Below are positions 17,376 to 24,073 of a stretch of 47,331 nucleotides of DNA, one piece after another. Made by a program: the position numbers and the translations under genes. Numbering within the stretch: position 1 is the stretch's first letter; each line of letters starts with the position of its first letter. The stretch comes from Bacteroidaceae bacterium (lineage in GTDB: Bacteria > Bacteroidota > Bacteroidia > Bacteroidales > Barnesiellaceae_A), in NCBI GenBank assembly GCA_017532725.1, contig JAFXIZ010000021.1, forward strand, positions 1-47,331, in the 5' to 3' direction. The notes below the pieces were generated by a model, which saw only the letters and a program-made list of their open reading frames with translations, had not been told where the DNA came from and did not search any database.

Positions 17376-18025
17376 GTCTTTTAGCATTGAGAGGATTATC
17401 CGATGCGTATTTAGTGTATTTATTTGTAATGTATTATCCGAAATACGTGTTGAAAAGGCTTTCTCTACGTAGTGTATCTACATTATAAATATACTACCAT
17501 TTTTGTCCTATAATTAATATTATGTTAAATAGAGTTTGAATAATGTTTGGAATATTGTGTGGGAGTTGGTGTTTGAGTGTGTGTTAGGTGCTTTTGTATG
17601 AGTTTGGTACTTTAGAGAGAATGACTGTTGATATAGCCCCTATTGTGTGGATGTGTTACAATCGCAATTGCTGCTACAAGTTGATGGTATAACGAAGTGC
17701 TCTTTTATTTATCAACTCTACCATTTGTGTGGATGCACCTGCACTATAATAGCAAGTGCTGCGAGATGTATAATGATGTTGCACTTTAGCCAATGCTGGT
17801 ACAATAATTTATCAACTCTTATTATAGTTACCAACAGGCTGTGGCTATTTATTCTTTCCTATATAAAATGTGTTACTATTATTATAAATGTGTTCCTTGC
17901 AGTGCCGGCTGAAGAAACGCAGATATGTGTTACTATTCTTAATCTACAATAGCCGATACTGCTATGATTGCCGAAAATTTAAGCCTTCATTTCAACGGCG
18001 TGAGTTTTGCTTATTTTTCTCCTTT
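17376..18025. other. Gene-free AT-rich region
   Basis: Some 650 bases hold no credible gene. The open frames present have biased, cysteine-rich products without family resemblance. Short words repeat (ATTTATCAACTCT at about 17708 and 17807; TGTGTTACTATT at about 17869 and 17927), and CCCCTATTGTGTG (17637-17649) recurs in a shortened form at 19042-19053 on the other side of the HTH gene. I see no RNA gene or terminator with confidence. Confidence 0.45.
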
Positions 18026-18541
18026 TTACTCCGGCTTGAAACTCTCGAAGGTGTTGTCGTCGTAAAATACCATTATCTTGGTTATTTTACGTTGCTTTTG
18101 CACAGGCTGTTCTACAGGTATTTTATAGCGTTGTGGCATATCTAAGACGGGAATTGCCGATTGTTCAACTTCAATTTCCTGCTCATATTTCGATTCTTCT
18201 TGCACATCGGTCGGGAATATTGCATTCTCGTCGAAGAATGAGAGTTGGGCTTGTTGTTGGAAGTGGTCGGTTGTCGGCGATGATGGTTGTTGTTGCAATG
18301 GTTGTTGTGCTAATTTTTGAGTGGTGGTGGTTGTTTCCATTTCGCCTTCGCCGAAGAGCAGCCATTGGATAGAGAGTTCGGGAAAAGCAGTGTGAATTTT
18401 TCCAATGGTGGCATCACTTATCGACTTGTTGCGTCCGTTCATCAATTGCGAGAACGATGAACGAGGCATACCCAAAGCGTCGGCAAATTGCGAAGGCAAC
18501 AGCCCTCGTTTTTCTATGTACAATTTTAGCCTCTCAACCAT
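18026..18541 (-). CDS. Helix-turn-helix (XRE-like) transcriptional regulator
   Basis: 171 residues. Residues 1-55 form the DNA-binding domain: LPSQFADALGMPRSSFSQLMNGRNKSISDATIGKI, a lambda-repressor-like fold, followed by LSIQWLLFGEGEM. The middle (about 70-105) is a Thr/Gln-rich linker. The C-terminus KITKIMVFYDDNTFESFKPE resembles the ending of other Bacteroidales proteins with this architecture. No peptidase or ligand domain is visible. It is monocistronic and isolated between two long non-coding blocks. Its promoter carries an inverted repeat, so autoregulation is plausible. Target genes are unknown. Confidence 0.85.
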   Translation of the reverse strand: MVERLKLYIEKRGLLPSQFADALGMPRSSFSQLMNGRNKSISDATIGKIHTAFPELSIQWLLFGEGEMETTTTTQKLAQQPLQQQPSSPTTDHFQQQAQLSFFDENAIFPTDVQEESKYEQEIEVEQSAIPVLDMPQRYKIPVEQPVQKQRKITKIMVFYDDNTFESFKPE

Positions 18542-18562
18542 AAAAAATTAGTGTTAAATCTG

Positions 18563-18620
18563 TTTACATTTGGAATTTTTGCTATTTGCAAATGTAAATC
18601 AAATAATTTAAATATGCAAA
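18563..18620 (-). promoter_or_regulatory. Promoter and putative operator of the HTH regulator
   Basis: On the reverse strand, -33 TTTG (18620-18617) and -7 TACATTTG (18596-18589) are 20 nt apart. The -7 element lies within one arm of a perfect 10-bp inverted repeat, TTTACATTTG (18563-18572) and CAAATGTAAA (18589-18598), with a 16-nt spacer. Further GCAAA words occur upstream (18616, 18630, 18645). The layout would let a dimeric repressor block its own promoter. Confidence 0.6.
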
Positions 18621-19363
18621 TTTGGTTTTGCAAATCGAAAGTTTGCAAAATGGATTTGTAATATTACCTGTACATCTTTCCTGTAATATACGTTGGAATG
18701 TGCTGTATATAATATACTTTATATTTAAGTTGCTAAAACTATTGGTAAATAGGTGTTTGTGTGCTAAATAATACCTATAAAACAAGTATACGTCTGTATT
18801 GTGTATTAGATTTAAATAATAATTTATATTTATTTTGTAAATCGCAGTAAATTAGCGTATTGTGTAATTGGTTTATGTGTATAAATGCCGTTTATGGCGT
18901 GATTTTCTCAAATTGGAATGGTGTTTTGTAAACGCAAATTGCTATTTGGTTTATAGAATTGTGTTGTTTGTGCTATAGAATTGTGTTTGTGATTTGAAAT
19001 CGCAAACAGTTAATATTAATAAATAATAACATATTGAGTTCTCCTATTGTGTGCTAAACAAAGGTAAAACCCCTATTTTTTGAAATTCTGCGATAGAGTG
19101 ATTAACTATGTGACGTAATTGAGAATATTTAATTCTCGTGAGGGTTAAATTGGCGAATTGTTGATCTATCTCCCCTATTATCAGTTAATTGGATGTACTA
19201 ATACCTGTGTATGTCTTTAGAGGCTAAAAAATCATAAATTTGTGTTATTGCCCCCTACTCTTTTGTGGATTTGTGGTAAGTAGGTACTGATTGATGTTAT
19301 GTGTTGCTATTATTATGTAGTGAAAAGTAACCCTATATGCTTTAATAATCTTCCTTGTAAAAC
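18621..19363. other. Gene-free AT-rich region
   Basis: About 740 bases without a credible gene. Contents seen: repeated GCAAA/TTTGC words, a short palindrome GAGAAT-ATTTA-ATTCTC (19121-19137), and three CCTATT words (19043, 19071, 19173), two of them preceded by CC. TATAGAATTGTGTT is directly repeated near 18953 and 18975. There are no tRNA-like folds or strong terminators. Confidence 0.45.
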
Positions 19364-19394
19364 TTGCATTTATGCTATATATCTTCTATCTTCG
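19364..19394 (+). promoter_or_regulatory. Promoter of the GNAT acetyltransferase gene
   Basis: TTG (19364-19366) and TATCTTCG (19387-19394), one mismatch to TAnnTTTG, are 20 nt apart and 24 bases before the start codon. Confidence 0.5.
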
Positions 19395-19418
19395 CTGATG
19401 TAACACATAAATAATATA

Positions 19419-19979
19419 ATGATGGAAATAGTACAAGCAACATTAGACGATTTTGAAGGTATCGTTGCCCTACTCCGCCGATATCACGTTGACTATATCT
19501 CGCCCGAAGATAAGAAAGACGGATTTGTAACAACTAATCTTACTACCGATCAACTTACGCGCCTTATTGTCGATGAGCAAGGTGTAACCATTGCCAAAGA
19601 GAATGGTCGTGTATATGCCTTTGCATTGGCTGCATCGTGGGATTATTGGGCAGAATGGCCGTTGTTTGCTTATATGATAGAGCATCTTGAGGAGTATGAA
19701 TTGGATGGTGTGAAGTTGACACGCAATAACTCTTATCAGTATGGGCCTATATGTGTCGATACGGCTGTGCGTGGTACAGGCGTGTTTGAAAAGGTGTTCT
19801 ACGCATCGTTGGCAAGTATGCGCAGTCGCTACCCTATTATGGCAACGTTTATCAATAAGATTAATCCTCGTTCGTATGCAGCCCACACACGCAAGGTGCA
19901 TACAACCGAGGCAGGAACATTTCAATTCAATAATAATAACTACTTCCTAATGTCTTGCTCGACATCGCTTGAGCCGTAA
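19419..19979 (+). CDS. GNAT family N-acetyltransferase
   Basis: 186 residues. The N-terminus MEIVQATLDDFEGIVALLRRYH is the typical GNAT beta1-alpha1 segment. The acetyl-CoA region is YQYGPICVDTAVRGTGVFEKVFYASLASM, in which RGTGV stands for the usual Q/R-x-x-G-x-G/A loop. MATFINKINPRSYAAHTRK resembles the N-x-x-x-x-x-A-x-x-x-Y-x-K-x-G end of the fold. The substrate is unknown. It may start at the second ATG (19422). Its own promoter and a strong terminator frame it as a single-gene unit. Confidence 0.85.
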   Translation: MMEIVQATLDDFEGIVALLRRYHVDYISPEDKKDGFVTTNLTTDQLTRLIVDEQGVTIAKENGRVYAFALAASWDYWAEWPLFAYMIEHLEEYELDGVKLTRNNSYQYGPICVDTAVRGTGVFEKVFYASLASMRSRYPIMATFINKINPRSYAAHTRKVHTTEAGTFQFNNNNYFLMSCSTSLEP

Positions 19980-20002
19980 TATATTACATATATATAATAT
20001 AG

Positions 20003-20040
20003 CATCCCTCCCTTGCAAAGCAAGGGAGGGATGTTGTTTA
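20003..20040. terminator. Bidirectional terminator
   Basis: The perfect 14-bp stem CATCCCTCCCTTGC (20003-20016) / GCAAGGGAGGGATG (20020-20033) with a 3-nt loop is followed by TTGTTTA. It lies between the convergent acetyltransferase and DUF4301 genes. The sequence of the stem resembles the CTCCCTTA hairpin of the MITE-like repeats. Confidence 0.88.
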
Positions 20041-20061
20041 TGGGGCTGCGTTGTGCGAGGG

Positions 20062-21582
20062 TTATTGGTGTTGGTCGCGCAACAGGTCGTTAACCGTCTT
20101 TACGGGGTTGAAAGTGGTGATAGGTACCTCTACAAAGAGTGTGTTCCAATCGCTCATTGCGCCATTCCACAGGCCGGGCAACTCAAGTGCCTTCAGTTCT
20201 TTACCACTCTTCGACTTGTACGAAATAAAACCTGTGTTTTTATCGACGTATTCGGGCAGATTGTATTTCTTCTCCTCGCCATTGCGTACGGCGCATACAA
20301 GGTCAACGGGGTTGAAGTGAGTGCCTTTTTCAAACAGTGCCTTGGCTGTAGCATCGTTCATATCTATTTGCGAACTTTCGAGTATTTGCAACGATACCGT
20401 TCCATCTTGGTTGTACGCAAGGAATGGGCCACCACCCGGCTCGCCCACGTTCTTTACCATACCACACACGCGCACGGGTCGGTCAAATTTCTTCAACAGA
20501 TAGGCTGCGAGTTGGACGTCGTCGAGTGTGTCGATAGCCTCGTTGCGATTGTATAGCGACTTTTCGAGGAATGTTGCCATAGCCTTCAGGTCGTCGCTTG
20601 TGTAGTTTCCGGCCTTCAATTGAGCCATATAGGCATCAATTTGTTTCTTGAGCGAAATAAGAACGCCACCGATAATCTTTTTGTATTTTACGGTTTCATC
20701 TTTGAGGCGATCGGGCACAACGTTGTCGATATTCTTTACGAAGATAACATCGGCATCTATGTCGTTGAGGTTTTCAATAAGTGCGCCGTGACCACCGGGA
20801 CGGAACAGCAGGCTGCCATCGCTGTCGCGGAATGGGTTGTTGTCCATATCGGCGGCAATGGTGTCGGTCGATGGCTTTTGCTCGGAGAATGAGATGTGAT
20901 ATTTCACGTTGTAGCGACTTTCGTATTCGGGGCGTACTTGCTCTACAAGGTCTTTGAACAGTGGCAAGTGGTCGTGCGAAACTGTAAAGTGTACGTTTAC
21001 ATCGCGCTCGGCATTGCCGGCGTACATAGCACCTTCGGCAAGGTGTTCTTCCATAGCAGTGCGCACTTGGTCTTCGTAAGCGTGGAATTGCAGCAAGCCC
21101 TTGGGCAGTGCGCCGTAGTTCAAACCCTCCTCGCCCAATAGCGCAGCGACAACCTCCTTGTAGTTGCCCTCCTCTACCAATCCGTCGATGGTGTTGCCGT
21201 AGAGTACAACGCAAGCATCGTTCAGGGCGTCGTAGAATGCAAATCGGGTTATGTTGTCGAAGAATCTCTTTTCAAAGTCGGTGGTAGGCACATCGTACTC
21301 GGCATCGAGAAATTCAAACAAATTCTTAAACATACGGCTTGCTGCGCCCGATGCCGGTACAAACTTCACGATACGGTGGTTTTGTGCCAAATATTCGTTC
21401 CATTCGGCCAAGAACTTCTCGGCAAGCGTATCGTCAACGGCCAATATGCCATTGTCGATGGCTGCCGATGCCGATAACTTGAGGAATGGAAATCCTGTTG
21501 CGAAACAATTGAGTTGTTCTTTGATTTTTTCCTCCGAGATACCTCGCGAGGCAAGTGTCTTAAGGTCTTCTTGAGTAAACAT
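20062..21582 (-). CDS. DUF4301 family protein
   Basis: 506 residues, cytoplasmic. I recognise the Bacteroidota DUF4301 family. The N-terminal part has HRIVKFVPASGAASRMFKN (residues about 70-88), reminiscent of the glycine-rich nucleotide loop of sugar-1-phosphate nucleotidyltransferases. Later come HFTVSHDHLPLFKDLVEQ, FSEQKPSTDTIA and LLFRPGGHGALIENLND, again like UDP-sugar pyrophosphorylases (Q/E-x-x, P-G-G-H-G). The activity is unproved and the resemblance is my inference. It is monocistronic, possibly using the -7-like sequence read on the reverse strand at 21620-21627. Confidence 0.82.
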   Translation of the reverse strand: MFTQEDLKTLASRGISEEKIKEQLNCFATGFPFLKLSASAAIDNGILAVDDTLAEKFLAEWNEYLAQNHRIVKFVPASGAASRMFKNLFEFLDAEYDVPTTDFEKRFFDNITRFAFYDALNDACVVLYGNTIDGLVEEGNYKEVVAALLGEEGLNYGALPKGLLQFHAYEDQVRTAMEEHLAEGAMYAGNAERDVNVHFTVSHDHLPLFKDLVEQVRPEYESRYNVKYHISFSEQKPSTDTIAADMDNNPFRDSDGSLLFRPGGHGALIENLNDIDADVIFVKNIDNVVPDRLKDETVKYKKIIGGVLISLKKQIDAYMAQLKAGNYTSDDLKAMATFLEKSLYNRNEAIDTLDDVQLAAYLLKKFDRPVRVCGMVKNVGEPGGGPFLAYNQDGTVSLQILESSQIDMNDATAKALFEKGTHFNPVDLVCAVRNGEEKKYNLPEYVDKNTGFISYKSKSGKELKALELPGLWNGAMSDWNTLFVEVPITTFNPVKTVNDLLRDQHQ

Positions 21583-21695
21583 ATACTGTTTAGTTTTATG
21601 GTATTATCATTATGATTTACAAAATTATGAAAAACTCCCGAAACATTGCATCTATATGCCAAAATAATTTTTGAAATAAATTTTATGTTGTAAAA

Positions 21696-21727
21696 TTTGC
21701 ATTTTATTAAATATGTGTTTAACTTTG
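21696..21727 (+). promoter_or_regulatory. Promoter of the DUF2089-Yip1 pair
   Basis: TTTG (21696-21699) and TAACTTTG (21720-21727) are 20 nt apart. The start codon at 21757 follows 29 bases later, which excludes the longer reading frame start at 21697. Confidence 0.7.
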
Positions 21728-21756
21728 TTGCGTTAAATGAAAATAAAATTGCGGAA

Positions 21757-22044
21757 ATGAAAAAGAATTTTCCTACAGTGTGTCCCTCCTGTGGTGGTGG
21801 ACTAAAGGTGCAATCGTTGCATTGCAATGAATGTGGAACAACCATTTCGGGTGAATATGATGTGCCTGCCATTTTGCGCCTCAAGCCCGATGAATTGGCG
21901 TTTGTTACCGGATTTGTAAAATGTAGTGGCTCGCTCAAGCAGATGGCGAGCGATATGGGGTTGAGTTATCCCACTGTGCGAAACCTGTTAGATGAAATTA
22001 TTAATAACCTCAATAAACTTGAAAAAGATGGACAGACTATTTAA
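21757..22044 (+). CDS. DUF2089 family protein (zinc ribbon plus HTH)
   Basis: 95 residues. A zinc ribbon opens the protein: CPSCGG (residues about 9-14) and CNECGT (about 23-28). The second half, LKPDELAFVTGFVKCSGSLKQMASDMGLSYPTVRNLLDEII, is a helix-turn-helix with the SYPTVR recognition helix typical of DUF2089. Some family members are regulators encoded next to membrane proteins. Here the gene overlaps the Yip1-like gene by 17 bp, so the two are certainly co-translated. Likely role: a DNA-binding regulator whose activity depends on the membrane partner (inference). Confidence 0.85.
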   Translation: MKKNFPTVCPSCGGGLKVQSLHCNECGTTISGEYDVPAILRLKPDELAFVTGFVKCSGSLKQMASDMGLSYPTVRNLLDEIINNLNKLEKDGQTI

Positions 22045-22585
22045 TCCGTTCCGTTACATTGCCGGAACTAAATCGTTGGTATTAGGGCTTATTTTTATGG
22101 TGTCGGCCGTATTTCTGCTCTATAGTGCAGGAATGATACAAGATGGTTATTTGCATATAGCACCCACCGATGCGACTATATGGAGCATCTTGCTGATGCA
22201 ATTGCTGTGGTGGATAGTACCTGCCCTATTCTACTATGTGGGAGGCTTGTTGCTCTCACGGTCGCACATTCGCATTGTCGATGTGTTGGGTACAACTGCA
22301 TTTGCCCAATTGCTGCTTATACCTATGATTGCACCTATGCTTCTGCCGGCTGTGAAGAATGGTATGAATACCATTTTGCAAGCCTTGCAACAAAGTGTAC
22401 AGCCTGCTATGGGCGATATGATGGCTGTAATGATTAGTGGCATTGTGTCAGCTTTGTTTATCGTACTGTTCTTTATATGGAACTACAACGCCTTTGCTAC
22501 AAGTTGCAATGTGCGTGGTTGGAAGGCTGTACTCTATTTTGTTGTCGTACAACTTGTTGTTACCTTTGTGGGCGTGTTGGTATGA
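22028..22585 (+). CDS. Yip1-like integral membrane protein
   Basis: 185 residues from the ATG at 22028, which overlaps the DUF2089 gene. Five hydrophobic helices are visible (about residues 19-36, 53-75, 84-106, 130-154, 162-182), with RSHIRIVDVLGTTAFAQLLLIPM between TM2 and TM3 as in bacterial YIP1-family proteins. It resides in the inner membrane. Function is unknown. The overlap with a zinc-ribbon HTH protein suggests a two-part sensor or regulator. The MITE-like repeat lies 55 bases downstream. Confidence 0.75.
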   Translation: MDRLFNPFRYIAGTKSLVLGLIFMVSAVFLLYSAGMIQDGYLHIAPTDATIWSILLMQLLWWIVPALFYYVGGLLLSRSHIRIVDVLGTTAFAQLLLIPMIAPMLLPAVKNGMNTILQALQQSVQPAMGDMMAVMISGIVSALFIVLFFIWNYNAFATSCNVRGWKAVLYFVVVQLVVTFVGVLV

Positions 22586-22640
22586 TGAATGTTTAGAGTT
22601 TCGATTGTTGCCGAGAGGCACATTCAGTTATCATAAATAA

Positions 22641-22816
22641 GAGGGTGTGTCAAAATTCCGGTAATACTCCTCAGTCAGCCAAACTGACAGCTCCTCTAAT
22701 TTAGAGGAGCAGAAGCCTACGGCTTTAAATCAGCGTTTTACGCTGATTTCTCCTCCCTTAGATTAAGGGAGGTGTCGCATAGCGACGGAGGGATATTTCA
22801 ATTTTGACACGCCCTC
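22641..22816. mobile_element. MITE-like intergenic repeat, copy 2
   Basis: This is a 176-bp element homologous to 3744-3915. Its terminal inverted repeats are nearly perfect: GAGGGTGTGTCAAAATT (22641-22657) against AATTTTGACACGCCCTC (22800-22816), one mismatch in 17. The internal hairpins (CTCCTCTAA/TTAGAGGAG, AAATCAGCG/CGCTGATTT, CTCCCTTA/TAAGGGAG, GTCGC/GCGAC) are conserved, with compensating or neutral changes in loops. It sits between the convergent Yip1-like and amidase genes and may also act as a terminator. Confidence 0.7.
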
Positions 22817-22877
22817 TTATTTGTGTTTAGGGTAGTGTCTATTCCTTTTTTGATATTTAACTATAAACTCTCACCTC

Positions 22878-23969
22878 TCATCTTTTATCTTTCATAACAT
22901 CTATCATTTCGATAGGTTGTTTTTGCTCTTGGTCGAGAGGCCGTACAGTGGCTTTAATGCGCGAGAAGTCTATAGCCCGTAGGTCGATGCAACGAATATT
23001 GCTATTGTAGGCCGTACGATAGTAGATGCGACGGTTGGTAATATCGCTCACAACAGTCCATTGTGTAGCCGAAGGCATATCTTGAGGTGCTTCGCCCAAA
23101 GCGTGTTCCACACCAATAGGTACATCGAAGTTGTTGAGGATGTGGAAACATTGCAATACTGTGTCGAAAGCCGTCTTGCGTTGAGGCGCTGTGGCTGTGA
23201 AGAAGGCAGCACGAATAAAGCGCGATGGTGAGGTAGCATCGCCCGGGATGCCGTGAAATGCCGATCCGGCACTGATGGATGATAGTTCTACCCCATTCCA
23301 CATTTGTGACTTGGCAACACCGGGATATAGGTTTACATAGTTGTTGAGGTTGGTAACGTGCCAATTGAAGTCGGGCGAGTTGGTAAGTACGCCTATCTTG
23401 TTTTCGTGAATGTTGTAGTGACCGTCGATAATCTCAAGTACAACTTGTCGCCCACTCGGCTCGGCAATGCGCCAATGTATGGTGAGGGTCGAAGGGTCGA
23501 GTGATACCACCCTTACCGAAGGCAGTGCTGCTATTACCTCGTCGATGGTGGAGAATTGTGATAAAATCCATTGTACGAGTTGCAAGTCGGCAATGGTGTT
23601 GGCATTTTGTGCTGCATCGTAACTAACATAACTGCCATAGTGAGGGAAATAGAAGAGTCCGGCCGAGAGTCCTACCTCGTTAAGACCTTCGGCAACAAAT
23701 CCCGGCTCTACGACGCTCATTCCTATGTAGCCATACTTGGCCTTGAAACTCATACCGTTGCGCCCCGTCGGGGTAAATGATACCAACTCCTCGCCACGAG
23801 GAATGGCTGTGTATTCGCTTTTGAGTGTGCCACCCGCCCACTCGATGGTGCGAGCAACGACAAAACTGCCGTCGGCTGCGTGAAATGATATGCCTGTACA
23901 GGCCTCTACACCTGCCAAGCCTGATAGTAATAGGCTCATACTGCTCATAATAAGTTTAGTCGTTTTCAT
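22878..23969 (-). CDS. Linear amide C-N hydrolase, choloylglycine hydrolase family (bile salt hydrolase / penicillin V acylase type)
   Basis: 363 residues. The Sec signal peptide ends directly before Cys24 (GVEA-CTGISF). In this Ntn-hydrolase family the N-terminal Cys is nucleophile and base, so export and maturation coincide. VARTIEWAGG holds the conserved Arg. The residue matching the canonical Asp of BSHs appears to be Glu. AEGLNEVGLSAGLFYFP and LTNSPDFNWHVTNLNNY supply the Asn positions of the oxyanion hole. A periplasmic amidase is expected. Whether it prefers bile salts, acyl-homoserine lactones or penicillin V cannot be decided from sequence. Confidence 0.9.
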   Translation of the reverse strand: MKTTKLIMSSMSLLLSGLAGVEACTGISFHAADGSFVVARTIEWAGGTLKSEYTAIPRGEELVSFTPTGRNGMSFKAKYGYIGMSVVEPGFVAEGLNEVGLSAGLFYFPHYGSYVSYDAAQNANTIADLQLVQWILSQFSTIDEVIAALPSVRVVSLDPSTLTIHWRIAEPSGRQVVLEIIDGHYNIHENKIGVLTNSPDFNWHVTNLNNYVNLYPGVAKSQMWNGVELSSISAGSAFHGIPGDATSPSRFIRAAFFTATAPQRKTAFDTVLQCFHILNNFDVPIGVEHALGEAPQDMPSATQWTVVSDITNRRIYYRTAYNSNIRCIDLRAIDFSRIKATVRPLDQEQKQPIEMIDVMKDKR

Positions 23970-24073
23970 ATTTATAGTATTTAAGTATAGGATATAAACA
24001 TAAAAATATATAAGAGGTTCTCGATATAATGGAAAAAGTCGTAAATTTGGGGTTTCAAAAAAATAGGTAGGAA

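Noticed and set aside
17647-17952. 101-codon open frame in the AT-rich block
   Set aside because: Cysteine-rich, low-complexity product with codon use unlike the true genes and no start context.
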